A DNA stretch of 64,000 nt from Syngnathus acus (lineage: Eukaryota > Chordata > Actinopteri > Syngnathiformes > Syngnathidae): positions 4,387,501 through 4,451,500 of the forward strand of contig NC_051103.1 in assembly GCF_901709675.1 (NCBI RefSeq). Direction: 5' to 3'. Positions within the stretch are counted from its first letter, which is position 1, and the number at the start of each line of letters is the position of its first letter. The notes under the pieces are model-generated. The model saw nothing but the letters and a program-made list of their open reading frames with translations, was not told the origin of the DNA and searched no databases. Shown piece by piece: positions 1-10,745 of this stretch. The position numbers were made by a program, and so were the translations under genes.

Positions 1-827
1 TGGCCATTGGGATTTTCAGGAAAATGTTTGGATTTTCCTGAACAACCGGTGTATTTCTCAAACTGCACAACAGTGGAGCTAATCATTGTTTCAGTAAAGT
101 ACTTTTTTTTGGTTTTGGTTCGCCTGATATATTTCCAAATTAAACTCTGATGTAAGGTACCGACGTGGAATTGGGGTGGTTGAAGTTGACCCAATGTTGT
201 ACTCGCAGAATAACAGACGGAAACTCCCTGGCTACACCTCGCTTTGTTAAAAGCACACCTCAAATGTAATTATCTGAATGGCGGTAATGCGCCTCGTTTA
301 TTATCACATTTTGCGCATCATCACAATCCCATACACAACAACGACGACGCCTGGGATTTCTTCAGAGGGGGAATGACTCATCCTCAAAGACTTTGGCAGC
401 GACGCCAGCTCACTCGGATTCTTTTCGCCGTGTGACTCAGCGTACTTTTTGTGTATACGTGTATGTGTGTGTGTGTTTTTCAAACAAAAACAAAAGGAAA
501 AGAGCTGAATGTGAACTTAAGCCCAGACTGTGGTTTTCATACTGTTATGCTGGGCTTCCAGGCATGGAGAACAGCACGCCAGCACAGGCCAGCACTGGTG
601 TCCTTATACCCGTAAAACCTCAACACTCTGCAGTCATTGCTTTTGGTTGGTGCCGGGAACGTTTTCATTCTGCACCTCTTGTGCTAGAGTGAACGGTGAC
701 TCACATTTTCTGGCATCTCTGAGAGCTTCTTTGGCCAGGGCCTGTGTTTTGATATTGCTCTCACCTGCCCAAACTAAAGATGGCCGTTCTCTTGAGAACA
801 CACACAGTAACACCACGTCTCTCTCAC
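1..827. other. pgs1 intron, no further exon seen
   Basis: This stretch lies downstream of the last pgs1 exon I can recognise (828-905, minus strand). The expected next segment of the enzyme is not found on the minus strand here, so the third coding exon should lie left of the window. The short open frames on both strands have no recognisable domain and look like chance. Confidence 0.5.
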
Positions 828-2228
828 CAGGTCCTGTTCCAACTGACCCGTTCCCAAATACAAGGAAGCCAACACCACTCGTCTCTTGGCGGTCCTGACA
901 CGTGCCTGATGGGGAAGAAACCCTGAAGGTGAGTATGTAGCACGAGATGTGAGCGTGAATTTCATCAATAGTTGTAAAATGATTCATATACGACATTACT
1001 TTCAAGAGGTGCCAAAGAGACAAGTTACATTCAAGAACTTTAATTAAATAATTGTCCAGCAATTAAACACGACGGAAAGTATTTCCTCAATTAGTTGAAG
1101 CGGAAGGGGAGGACAGACAAAACTCAGTATTTGTCTTCCAACTGACCTTCAGCGTCTGGTAGAACTGGTCAGGCGAGGTGAGCACGTGGACACGTGCGCC
1201 GTTGACCCGGAAGGCCGGTACTCGCTCCGCCATCCATCGGAAGTGGGCGTGGAGGCTATGCGGCGCGCCTGGCGCAGCAGCGGCGCTCTCTGGAGCAGGC
1301 TCGGCTTTGGCCAGCAAGGGTGCTAAAAGCAGAACGGAGGCGCTGCGCCAACAAAATGTGAACATTTATTAACCAGCGATAGAATGCTGAAAGCTCTGTG
1401 CTGAATACTAATGCGAGGATGTAATACGCAGGCTAAGTAAGAAATGTCTAATTGGACTCATTGATAAATCCATTATTTGTGTGCCAAAAGCAGTTTCTAA
1501 TAATTTAGTCAAGAAAATAGTAAATGTGATTTTGTATCGGGGGGGGGGGGGCTACTGTATTACAGTGTAATTACAAATAGTCATTTTTCATTCATTTTCC
1601 GAATCAATATGGCGGTTATTTGTTTACATCCGATACGTCACAGTGTTGACTTTACAAACTGGGCGGGACACACAGGGAATCCAGCCAATGCCGTCCCACA
1701 GCATAACAACCAATCAGGCATCAGAGCGCCGCAGCAGTGGGAGAGCCGATGATTATCGAGGAGAGCCGGAAAATAACGAGTGTCGTTCGAAGCATTTTAA
1801 ATAGCTCACGAGTTCTCCCGATTAACGGAACTTCGTGAAACGATGATCAGACATCATTTTATGGAAAACACATTTTTGTGTCTTTTGGTGGGAATATTTT
1901 TGGGGGACTCTAAAGGACTCCAGCCAGGGATAAGGACGTTTAAAGCTTACAGCAGCATTTAAGTGGCACACACAGTGTTACCACATTAGCATTCAAATGC
2001 TGCAACTGCTTCTGTCAACGGGATGCTTATCTTACTACACGAAACGTCGGATTTCTCTCTGATTTCGGCATTTTATTTGGACATCGTTTCTTACCCGCCT
2101 CGTCGATCCCGCGCGCGGAAGAGCCGATCAGATATTCGCGTGAAAACCCCGGCCAGGGCCGGCGAGTACACGGAGTACACCAGCCTCCTCCACGACATGG
2201 GGGCCGCCATTGCTATCGCAGTGACCAT
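828..2228 (-). CDS. pgs1: Pgs1, CDP-diacylglycerol--glycerol-3-phosphate 3-phosphatidyltransferase, 5' part
   Basis: Pgs1 makes phosphatidylglycerol phosphate from CDP-diacylglycerol and glycerol-3-phosphate in mitochondria, the committed step to cardiolipin. Three coding exons are read on the minus strand: 2228-2095, 1342-1147 and 905-828 (136 codons), and the gene continues beyond the left edge. Exon 1 encodes a basic mitochondrial-type N terminus with SWRRL and RISDRL-RARDRR, similar to vertebrate PGS1. It ends in phase 2, and exon 2 supplies the missing base after a GCGCAG acceptor, giving ASVLLLAPLL. Exon 2 ends before the first phospholipase-D-like strand, and exon 3 encodes AKRRVVLASLYLGTG, a family hallmark. 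A methionine at 1365, in frame upstream of exon 2, is a false start because it lies before the acceptor. The start at 2228 is chosen by similarity in length to the human N terminus; a methionine at 2210 is also possible. Confidence 0.88.
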
Positions 2229-3264
2229 TTGAAGAAAAAAAATAAAAACACGCAAAACTTTATTCACACAAAGCGGTGGACACTTGACAAGATAACCTGC
2301 GAAGGCTCCCAGTGAGTAGAACAAGCCGGCATCGTTCGACACAATGATAACTTGAGTAAATGTCACACGGGAGGTGTCAGCCTCAACCGGATACAGCATT
2401 TGCATTTTCTTTCATAACATTGGATACATCCCCCACATACCCGGATGCACTTGTCACGTATTATGCCCTTTATCGACAAAATGATTATATTTTCTTTTAT
2501 AAATCCTAATTTTGTGTCTGTTTGCACACTTAATTCATATGCAAAAGAGAAGAAATAAGTTTAGATATGTACGTGTATTATTGTAGATGTGGGATTGTGG
2601 TGTATTGCGCAAAACATAGGCTTTATTGAGTGAAGGTGACATATACCGAATCTGGACACATGAGTATGAAAATAAATCTTTGAAAACTTTCAACGGGTAC
2701 TCTAGCTGGACTGCAATTTCTTATTGACTCAACATAAATATTGAATCAAACCCACTCAATCTTAAGAATACAAAATTGACTGAATCGGTTCTTAACTATA
2801 CCTAATAAGTCCTAATTTACAAACACATATTTTCTTTTAATAATTGATGAAAAAATGACAATGCATGATCATTCCATTACTCAAATAGCTTTTTTAATCG
2901 CATCAACAAATTATCTTTCCATTTTAAACGTCAAAGGAAAACAAAGGTTTGCCCACCCCTGATATGTGTAATTAGCCAGCAGTTAATGACAGTACCGTTT
3001 AACATGTGCAATGAGTGCGCAAATTTAATAGTACAAGTACGCCTTATTACGAAAAAAAAAAAGAAAAAACGCACACAGTGTGATGAATTATCACGATGAA
3101 TATTTCATGCCGTGTAAAATGCGCATGGAATTGCTCGAGCGGTACCAGGAAGCGGACCCTGCTGCAAAGGTCACCGCGATTATTTACTGGCAATCCGCCA
3201 GAGCGAGAGCCGCGCGAGCATGCACGCGTGCCCGCGCGCCAAGATCGTGCGCGCGCGCGGACCC
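2229..3264. other. pgs1-socs3 divergent intergenic region
   Basis: The pgs1 start codon and the socs3 leader exon point away from each other, so this roughly 1 kb separates two divergent genes. It is AT-rich from about 2400 to 3070 and becomes very CpG-rich from about 3180. No coding exon or RNA gene is seen in it. Confidence 0.5.
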
Positions 3265-3345
3265 GTGCGTTTACTGGAAGAACCTCAGGACAGAAGGGGG
3301 CGGGGCCTTACGATCGGCTTTACTCACTGGAAACAACCTCCGGTA
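3265..3345 (+). promoter_or_regulatory. socs3: Candidate socs3 promoter with GC box and STAT-like half sites
   Basis: A CpG-rich block contains the GC box GGGGGCGGGGCC (about 3297-3308). It is flanked by TTACTGGAA (3271-3279) and TCACTGGAA (about 3325-3333), each close to the STAT palindrome TTCYNRGAA. Mammalian SOCS3 promoters also pair STAT elements with a GC box. The leader exon with its splice donor follows within 300 bp. Promoter function and exact start site are inferred. Confidence 0.4.
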
Positions 3346-3585
3346 ACCTTCCGCCACACTCATACACACACACACGCATATGGTCTGTCTACCTCCTGTC
3401 CCGCAGACGGCAGCGCCGCCGCTGACGAAGACGACCGTTCTCGGCATATGTTTTTTGCGGAATATTCCGGCGGGGGGATTTTAATGCCTGAGCTAATCCT
3501 CCTCCATCTAGCACTACTCTCGGGTAGTTTGCCGAGTGTGTCTTTTGGCGACGAGCTGCGGCGAGGGGCTATATTAATCCGCAAG
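3346..3585 (+). other. socs3: Probable socs3 non-coding first exon
   Basis: A CpG-rich segment ends in a good splice donor, GCAAG/GTAAGT, after base 3585. It probably splices to the acceptor TGTGCAG at 4390 (or TTTCAG at 4366), giving a leader followed by the start codon at 4548. Vertebrate SOCS3 genes have a non-coding first exon. The 5' border is not visible and is set only roughly. Short upstream ATG codons are present in this exon. Confidence 0.45.
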
Positions 3586-4547
3586 GTAAGTTACGGCTCG
3601 TGCGCAAAGTAGACCGCGTTAAAATATGTTGAAAATTCAACACTGAGTCTTAGTTACTTTGTAGTCTAAATGGTTTGGCTGAAATTGCGGCTCCGAGCTG
3701 GAACAGGGGTCTAGCCGGGGAAGCCCCCCCCCCCCGCTTTTCCGTACCCCTACCGCCAGGCTCCAGTGCAGACATGCATGGGGCCCCCCTATCTGTGTGT
3801 GAAACCGGAGAAAGGGGCCACTGTGGCTGTAATGCAGACGGGCTGGGGTGAAGGGGAGAGAGAGAGGGCAGTGACCCCGTTATTTTTTAACGCCCCCCCT
3901 TAACGATCGATTGCAATCAGGCTCCAGTTGCTGAATGGGCTGCAAGGTGCATGACAATATCTTATTTAACCCTTAAATACTGTTTGGGATCAAAATGTCT
4001 GCCCTCAAAAGTGACGACTTTTCCAAAAATAACCCTCTAAATATGCAAATAAATTGTGTATGCAAATTCTTAGCAGTGAGGCTGTTTTTAGTTTTACCAG
4101 TGTCGAATCAGGCCTGAGAACTATGTTGTCGTCACGTTTGCCTAGCTTTGCACAGAAATGTGCACCTGTTGGTCTCTAAAGGGCCATAGGGGAATCTTGG
4201 AGTAGGACAAATGTAAAACAACACAAGAATAGTCATAGTCCATAGTCATGCATACGACTGAAATTGGCCCACAAAATACTCTGCATGCATGGAAAATGAA
4301 CAGTATGAAAGGCTTAAGTTGTGCACCATTCTTGCATCTGTGCCATTTGACTCGCATTGATTTCAGGAACAGCATCTGTCTACTGTGCAGGTGTGTCTCT
4401 CCCAGCCACTCTCTGGATGCATCCAGCTCCTCTGCCCCCGGGCCCTGGACCCGGTGTGTGACCCCGCCGTCCTCCCCTCTGTCCCCCTCCGCGACCGGCG
4501 CCTTCCCGCCGCCCGTCCTTTGCCCAGAGGCGGCGGACCGTGGCGCC

Positions 4548-5800
4548 ATGGTGGCCTCTCGTCGGCGCGAGCCCCTCGCCATGAGCGGCGGGACCCCCTC
4601 GGAGGGACGGGCCCCGCAGTCCGACTGCACCCCGCATCACTTCAAGCCATTCAGCTCACATGCACACTACCAGCAGGTTAGTGATTTTTTTTTTTTTAAA
4701 CTTCCTGTTACTTCTGTTTAGGGACATCTCCCAGCTGGAATTGTCTGCAAAACAAAACATACATGTAGTTATATTTAACCAAACTGCATAACTTTGCCCA
4801 AAGTTCACGTTAACACATAATACGGAACAACAGAGATGGTCTAGCAAAACTAGTGATACTACTGCGGTAGTTATAAACAACTTATATTTCAACCTAAACA
4901 CTAATCATACAAGACAAATAGTCTTGATCCTTTGCAAAAAAACGACTAATATTTTTGCAATTTAAATGAAATTGTCATCAAATCTACATGTCGTTGTTGT
5001 ATTTTACTGCCTCCTGGTGGCCAAGGATCAAACAACAGAATGAGCAGCACACGATGTCAAAACGACCACAAACACAACCACTATTTACCATTTCAATCAT
5101 CTCGTACATTAACTTAAACAAATCATGTTCCTTGATCATAATTATGAAATATTTCTCCCAAAAAATGCATGCTGATGCAGTAAAATCTGAAATGAACTTA
5201 TATTTGACCCAAAACGTAGTAGTTGGGTTGAAATAATCCCAAAACTAAGTAAAACAAACCCCAACAACAAATCACTTGTTTCAGGTGATGCGCGCATTGG
5301 GTAAGCTCCAGGAGAGCGGCTTCTACTGGGGCGCGGTGGGGGGCCGCGAGGCCAGCTCCCTGCTCCGCTCAGAGCCCCCCGGGACCTTCCTGATTCGGGA
5401 CTCGTCGGACAACCGCCACTTCTTCACGCTGTCTGTGCAGACGGCACGCGGCACTAAGAACCTGCGCGTCCACAGCGAAAGCAGCGGCTTTTTCCTGCAG
5501 CCCGACGCACAGTGCACTCAGGAGCCGCCGCGCTTTGACTGCGTGCTCAAGCTCATCGCGCACTACATGGGGAAGGGCCCCGCCGGCCACGCCGCCGAAC
5601 CCGGCTCCAGCCGCACCGTTTATCTGATTCACACTGGCGGCGAGCGGATCCCGCTGGAGTTGCAGCGGCCCCTCCTCAACTCTCTCTCGTCCCTGCAGCA
5701 CATATGCAGGAGGACCCTGAACAACCAGGGCCTGGGCGGGGCCGAGCGGTTGCCACACTCGCTCAAAGACTTCCTGGAGGAGTACGACGCCCCCATATGA
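4548..5800 (+). CDS. socs3: Socs3, suppressor of cytokine signalling 3
   Basis: Socs3 inhibits JAK-bound cytokine receptors (gp130, leptin receptor and others) and recruits the Elongin BC-Cul5 ubiquitin ligase. The coding exons are 4548-4676 and 5285-5800, giving 214 residues. The N terminus (MVAS...AMSGG) aligns with the mammalian start, followed by a divergent kinase-inhibitory region (HFKPFSSHAHY, residues 31-41). The extended SH2 subdomain and SH2 domain follow (KLQESGFYW, GTFLIRDSSD with the phosphotyrosine-binding arginine), then a C-terminal SOCS box (SLQHICRRTL; tail EEYDAPI). The PEST-like insert within the SH2 domain is much shorter than in mammals. The coding sequence is split by a 608-bp intron after codon 43; the intron contains stops, so splicing is required. 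Mammalian SOCS3 has its whole coding region in one exon. It could be either teleost socs3 paralogue. Confidence 0.95.
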
Positions 5801-6220
5801 GCTACCAGACGCTGGGCTCGGACCAGTTCTCGGCGGTGGACGTGACAGAGAGAAGAGGTAAATGGTCAACCTTCTCCCAATGACTGACTTAGACGCCGAG
5901 CAAAGCCTCATAGAAGACTAAACAAGAAGAAATGTACACATGTTCACACGGGACCAAACTCTACTTTTTTTCTCTTTTAATCCAAAACCGGCTGCAAAAA
6001 TCCACCATCATCTTGCAGATGGAGAAAGCAGAAAAGTAGCAAATGGGATTAAGAAGTCGTCGAGGCATAGTCGTACAAAGAAAAGACACCTTGCGCTTCG
6101 AGGAAATGACAGGCAGATGCCCCAGAATCAAAATGGCGTCGAGTCTTAAGATGTTTTTTTTGTTTGTAGTTCTCATCTTATAAAACACGTGTGTCCAGGC
6201 TTTTACAAATGGAGATAAGG

Positions 6221-6475
6221 TCCTTGGTTTACGACACAGTTCCGTTTTTATGACAGTGATGTAACGTGAATTCACCATTTGCAATGCGCCAAATCACTAG
6301 TGTAGTAAAGCCAGAATTACTGTTTGCAAAACACAGTCCAATGTCTTGCAGTAACTGAGCGTGCCTTTTTATTTGGCCTGACGAGATTCTTATAGCGTAG
6401 CACAAATTGGATCTTTCATTGCATACCATTTGAATCCTATTTTTTTTTTATGTCAGGACCATCGTAAACCAAGGA
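6221..6475. mobile_element. Inverted-repeat element (MITE-like), copy 1
   Basis: A 255-bp element is bounded by perfect 14-bp inverted termini: TCCTTGGTTTACGA at 6221-6234 and TCGTAAACCAAGGA at 6462-6475. It has no coding capacity. Its interior shares the strings GTAACTGAG-GTGCCTT and GCAT-CCATTTGAA with copy 2, so it belongs to a small non-autonomous family. Confidence 0.7.
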
Positions 6476-6670
6476 ATTATAGGAAATCAGATATGTCAAA
6501 ATGTCTTACTTTGCAGTACCACCAGAAACTATGGGGGGCAGTGTTGAGATTAGAATAATCTGCCGAAAGGTAGTTTCTAAGTGCCCATCACGATGCAATT
6601 TAAAATAACATAATTGCGATACTTGGCCGACAATAACATCACGATTCAGCTCTAATTAATATCCAGGGTG

Positions 6671-6852
6671 TCCTGAGTTTAGAGCGACTCAAGCCAAATT
6701 TTTACGCCATCGCTAACCTATGCTAGCACAGTAGTGGCTATCACAATTAAGTACGGTAGTAACTGAGTGTGCCTTCATGTGACCACATATTCTAATGAGT
6801 TTACCGCATGCCATTTGAAGCCTCGTATATCGGGACATTCGTAAACCGAGGA
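6671..6852. mobile_element. Inverted-repeat element, copy 2
   Basis: This diverged relative of copy 1 starts near TCCTGAGTTTAGAG and ends in TCGTAAACCGAGGA (6839-6852). It shares two interior strings with copy 1 in the same order. The left terminus has decayed and the element is about 70 bp shorter, which suggests an internal deletion. Confidence 0.6.
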
Positions 6853-7024
6853 CCTCTTCGGCAGGTCTTGGCCCTGTCTCCAGACTGACTGATTGACACA
6901 CTATTACCCAAGATTAATTGCGACAGTTGTTATTTCAATAGAGAGGTAACCCAGTAGAAAACAGTTTAAAAAAAAAACACAAAAAAAATTTAGTTGCATG
7001 GTTTGAATGGGGTAAAAAAAAGTA

Positions 7025-7038
7025 GCGCCATCTGGTGG
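7025..7038 (-). promoter_or_regulatory. CTCF-like core motif
   Basis: The minus strand reads CCACCAGATGGCGC, a full match to the CTCF core CCASYAGRKGGC. It lies between two inverted-repeat elements, so it could also be a remnant of a dispersed repeat. Confidence 0.35.
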
Positions 7039-7059
7039 ACAAACTTGAAAACCAATACA

Positions 7060-7247
7060 GGGGCATCCTCAATTTACAAAAGTTTTGTTCATACGTCACA
7101 GATGTAACCCGAGTTTATGCGGAGTCATAATTTCAGAAAATGATTGTCTGACAAACACATTTAGCTCATAAATATAAATCAATGCAAAGAAAAGCAGGCA
7201 CCTTGAGACCTTATATTTTGGGACCGTTATAAATCGAGGGACCCCTG
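7060..7247. mobile_element. Inverted-repeat element, copy 3
   Basis: A third related element. Its ends AGGGGCATCCTCAATTTA and TAAATCGAGGGACCCCT form an imperfect inverted repeat of the same type. Its left interior (ACGTCACAGATGTAACCCG) resembles that of copy 1 (GACAGTGATGTAACGTG). No coding capacity. Confidence 0.5.
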
Positions 7248-8927
7248 TACGTGCTTTTCAAATGACGATATATAAATATAACTATATATACACGTACATA
7301 CATAGATGCATGAGTGCTGCCCCACGAGGTCCGCGCACTTATTTAGCGTCCGTATCATTAATTCATCAAAGGCGAGCATTGATTAGTTGATTTAATATGG
7401 CGCAGTTGTTAAAAGACTGTATAAAATATTAATAATGAACCCAGACGCATGCTTTTCACACAAAGTATGAGTAGGAACCGGTTACTTTGTTCATTATTCC
7501 TCCCCACATTTCAAAGTTCAGCAGTAAAAAGTTTTTTTTTTTATTCTCTTTGACACATGACAGTCACCAAATTAAAGGTGCAATTACGACTCACTCACAT
7601 GCCTGAAAGCTCAAGTTTTTTGAGCCCTGGTGGAAATGTATGAATCGATGGGGTCTCCTAACATGACCCTGCTAATGCCTGCTAGAAAGTTAGTCAAATT
7701 TGGCCCCGGACACCGGTTTCACTGATCGACCTAAAATATAGCAGACAAGTCTAACATAACAGGACGCACATAAATGTCTCACGGGAGAGTTGAATAGCAA
7801 GTCGGCCGTTTTGGTTCAAAGCAGCCAATCCTATTGTGACAGCGGGAGAGCAAAGTGTGTATTTTTTGTTTTCATCCCACTCAAACCTCTCGGCAGCACG
7901 TCTTCCCCTCCCCTTCAAAAAAGGGGATTTCTTTTTTACTTATTTTAACAGTCATCTTTGCCAAAAAAAAAAAAAGCAAAAAAATATTTCTTGGAACGGC
8001 GCTAGCTAACCTGTGACCTATTCAGCAGCGGAGGCTCTCTGCTGCCGTCCCAAACACTAAAAACAAAATAAGAAAAGTCACACATTTGTGCCGGTGGACC
8101 TGTCTGTCAACGTCACGTCATGTGTATGTATGTAAAATTATTTTGTCTTTTATAAAGACTCTACTTAACCGCAGCAGGCTGGTGGCCACTTAGTGTGGCA
8201 CAACACAAGCTGTAATCTCTCAACAACAAAAACAAAGCAAGAAGAATAAATAACAAAAAAAAAAATGGAACGTTGCACATATTTATATTTCTAAAATATT
8301 TCAATAATTTATATTAAAGAGCACTATTTTTACAAAAGCCAACTGCCTTTGTTTGCCTGTTCCTTTTCACAGAGAGCTTTTTAGCTTAGCTCGGGCTTCC
8401 CTCTTGTGTTAGAATTGTTGTTTTTTTCCCCCCCTCCTCAGCTGCTGCAAAGCCTTGTGGGTAAATTCCATAAAGCCAGGCCTATAGGAAAGGAAAGACG
8501 GGGGAGGAAGGAGGGGTGGCGGTAACAAAGGGATTACCAGAAGAGCCCTTGCACACTTGGACACAGGCCTTACTGTGCAAAACGCTCACTTTGGGCCGGA
8601 CCTAACTGGAAAGGAATTCAGTCGGGCTTTAATACATCCTGCCCGAGGGGCTGAAGGAGGATGTGTGCATGTCTGTAAAGGGCGGGTAGATACATGTATG
8701 CATGGATATATTTGGGAGTGTGTACATGTATGTATGTTTCTATGTGAGGCCAAATGTATGAAAGGGACATTTCCGACATTAGCCGCACATAAAACGTCCG
8801 TCTCGAAGGTTAACGTAAAGCGGTTTCAAAAGTGACGCACTCATTCACACACACGGGAGCGCGCACGCTCACGCGCATACACGCGGTTCCCATTCCCTGC
8901 ATACCTAGTGTTTTGTGTGTGACTGGC

Positions 8928-8936
8928 TTCCAGGAA
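8928..8936. promoter_or_regulatory. Palindromic STAT-type site TTCCAGGAA
   Basis: A perfect nine-base STAT palindrome about 3.1 kb downstream of the socs3 stop codon. It is the first of five such sites up to 10745. Confidence 0.5.
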
Positions 8937-9145
8937 AGAGGCACTTTAATTGAGTTGAATTTTTACGGCTTGCCTGGTGTTACTGTGTGTGTGCGTATGT
9001 GGGGAAAGCGTGTGTGTGTGTGTCGGGGGTGGGCTTGACGTGGAGAAAGAATACTTTTTTTCAATGACGCAAAAAAAGCCCTCAGCTGCGGAGAAATGAT
9101 GTAAAAGTCATTATGAAGCGCATTCCTGGCACTCAGGCGCGCGCA

Positions 9146-9146
<1 letters not shown>

Positions 9147-9181
<35 letters not shown>
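9147..9181. repeat. (AC)n microsatellite
   Basis: An uninterrupted AC dinucleotide run of about 35 bp. The Cys-Val open frame across it is an artefact of the repeat. Confidence 0.9.
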
Positions 9182-9183
<2 letters not shown>

Positions 9184-9879
9184 GACCCACTTGACTGCAA
9201 ACAACTATTCTTTCACATGCAAATGTCGCGCAAGGTTCAGCGGTAAAATAATGTCACACTAACGCAGGTAACACAAGATATTAAAAAAACTAAATTGAAT
9301 CGGTAAAAAATAAAATTTTAATTCAACATTTTGAAGTACTACTGTAATGTAAAATTTTTAAAATGCAATTTTTTTTAAATAAAAGCATGACAAAAAAAAA
9401 AGAAAAAAACACTCACTTTTGGATATTTTTATGCCCTTAAATGTCTATAAAAGTCTGAAAAGTTTCCGTCCGTCCTTTTCCTCCTCAACACTTCCAAAGC
9501 AAAGAGTGCAAGTAGTCTAATGTACAAAGGGGCTCAGCTGTGACTCAAGTTCTCCACATACCATAATTCTTCCCTGCATCATTTTCGCCAAGTCACAGTC
9601 TTTCCAGCACGAACATTGAATCGTTTGGCGGCCCTAGATTTTTTTTTTTTTACTTAGCTCCACTGTTCGGTCACAGTATAGGTGGAAGTGCGCAACGACT
9701 CGCTCATGTTTTCAGAATAGATTACTTCAATGTTTACTTTATTTCAATCAAATCATTGATTTATTGAAAATGTGTTTCAAAAATGAAAATCGGGAAAAAA
9801 TTCCCAAGCTGTCGTATAAAAATACGCAAAAGGCGGCTACTCTGAGCGCGCCCCTGCGACGAGCGCTCCGGCGGCACTC

Positions 9880-9888
9880 TTCCAGGAA
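9880..9888. promoter_or_regulatory. Palindromic STAT-type site TTCCAGGAA
   Basis: A perfect STAT palindrome, 29 bp upstream of the next one, in a GC-rich block (9840-10130) that stands out from AT-rich flanks and looks like an enhancer. Confidence 0.55.
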
Positions 9889-9908
9889 GAGGCTTTGCTG
9901 ATTGTTTC

Positions 9909-9917
9909 TTCCAGGAA
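9909..9917. promoter_or_regulatory. Palindromic STAT-type site TTCCAGGAA
   Basis: The second site of a tandem pair. A spacing of 29 bp between site starts (close to three helical turns) would allow cooperative tetramer binding, which is known for STAT dimers on tandem sites. Confidence 0.55.
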
Positions 9918-10019
9918 GGCCTTTTTTTGTTGGCCGATCAGCGCTTATAGGAAAGCCGTTCGGGGCCGGCCCATCAGCGCCAGTATTGTCACAGCCGCTT
10001 CTGATAAAGCCCGAGCGGC

Positions 10020-10028
10020 TTCCAGGAA
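10020..10028. promoter_or_regulatory. Palindromic STAT-type site TTCCAGGAA
   Basis: The third perfect site in the same GC-rich block, 111 bp after the second. Confidence 0.55.
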
Positions 10029-10736
10029 AGCGGAGATTTACCCTCCAAGCATTCCATCATTCCTTCAGCGCCATCTCTGCGCGGACAAAGTGAAGGAGGC
10101 GGGTGGGGGGTATAATAAGGATGCGGATCAATAAAAACCATATGGTGAGCATGCACACGCTGTATCGTTATTGTGCCGCCGCCAAGTGTTGACCTCGCTG
10201 TGGTCACTCCGCGACCGCCCTCGCTTAAACCGCATTCCCGATTTATTTCCCCCTCCGATATTCTGGTGTGTGTGAACTTTGCCCGCGACGGTGGGATGAA
10301 AACGGTCCGGGATGCTGGGAAGGCCGGGAAACTCCACTGAAAACAAACAGTGCTTCCCAGTCAGAATACTTTTATTTATCTCCTCCCTTTCTTCTATCTT
10401 AACGTGAGGGGGTCACGCTTCGTGTTCCCGTCAGTAGAAAACAGGGGGTCCTCTGTGTATGTGTGTGTGTGTGTGCTGCATATAAAGAGCCAATCACTGT
10501 GTGGTACAGAGACTAAGCCCCCCAAGTACTACTGGTTTATAGGGTTCGGCTTCAGAGAAGTCACGTGACTTCCCAGAGAGAAAGCGAGGGAGGGTGACGA
10601 TGGTGGGGGAGACTGATGAGTGAAAAGGAGGTGACAGAAAGGGTAAAGCGAAGGTCTGGTAAGGGGAACGACTGAATGACAGGTTGCTCAAGGTGGCGGA
10701 ACCCGCAAGGTCATCTTAACCTCGGTACTGACGTGA

Positions 10737-10745
10737 TTCCTGGAA
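10737..10745. promoter_or_regulatory. Palindromic STAT-type site TTCCTGGAA
   Basis: A fifth perfect TTCCNGGAA palindrome, with T at the centre when read on the plus strand. It ends the cluster. Confidence 0.45.

Larger units (their letters stand above)
5801..8250 (+). other. socs3: Possible long socs3 3' UTR
   Basis: No clear polyadenylation signal is seen soon after the stop codon. The first good AATAAA is at 8245-8250, close to an AU-rich block (about 8270-8340) with ATTTA motifs typical of unstable cytokine-response mRNAs. If this is the 3' end, the UTR is about 2.4 kb and contains three inverted-repeat elements. Low confidence; it may instead be intergenic DNA. Confidence 0.25.

Noticed and set aside
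1087-1365. Minus-strand open frame starting MFTFCW with a signal-peptide look
   Set aside because: Its first part lies before a GCGCAG splice acceptor; the rest is pgs1 exon 2, which joins in phase to the exon at 2095-2228.
8963-9190. Cys-Val repeat frame on minus
   Set aside because: Translation of the AC microsatellite and a nearby GT run.
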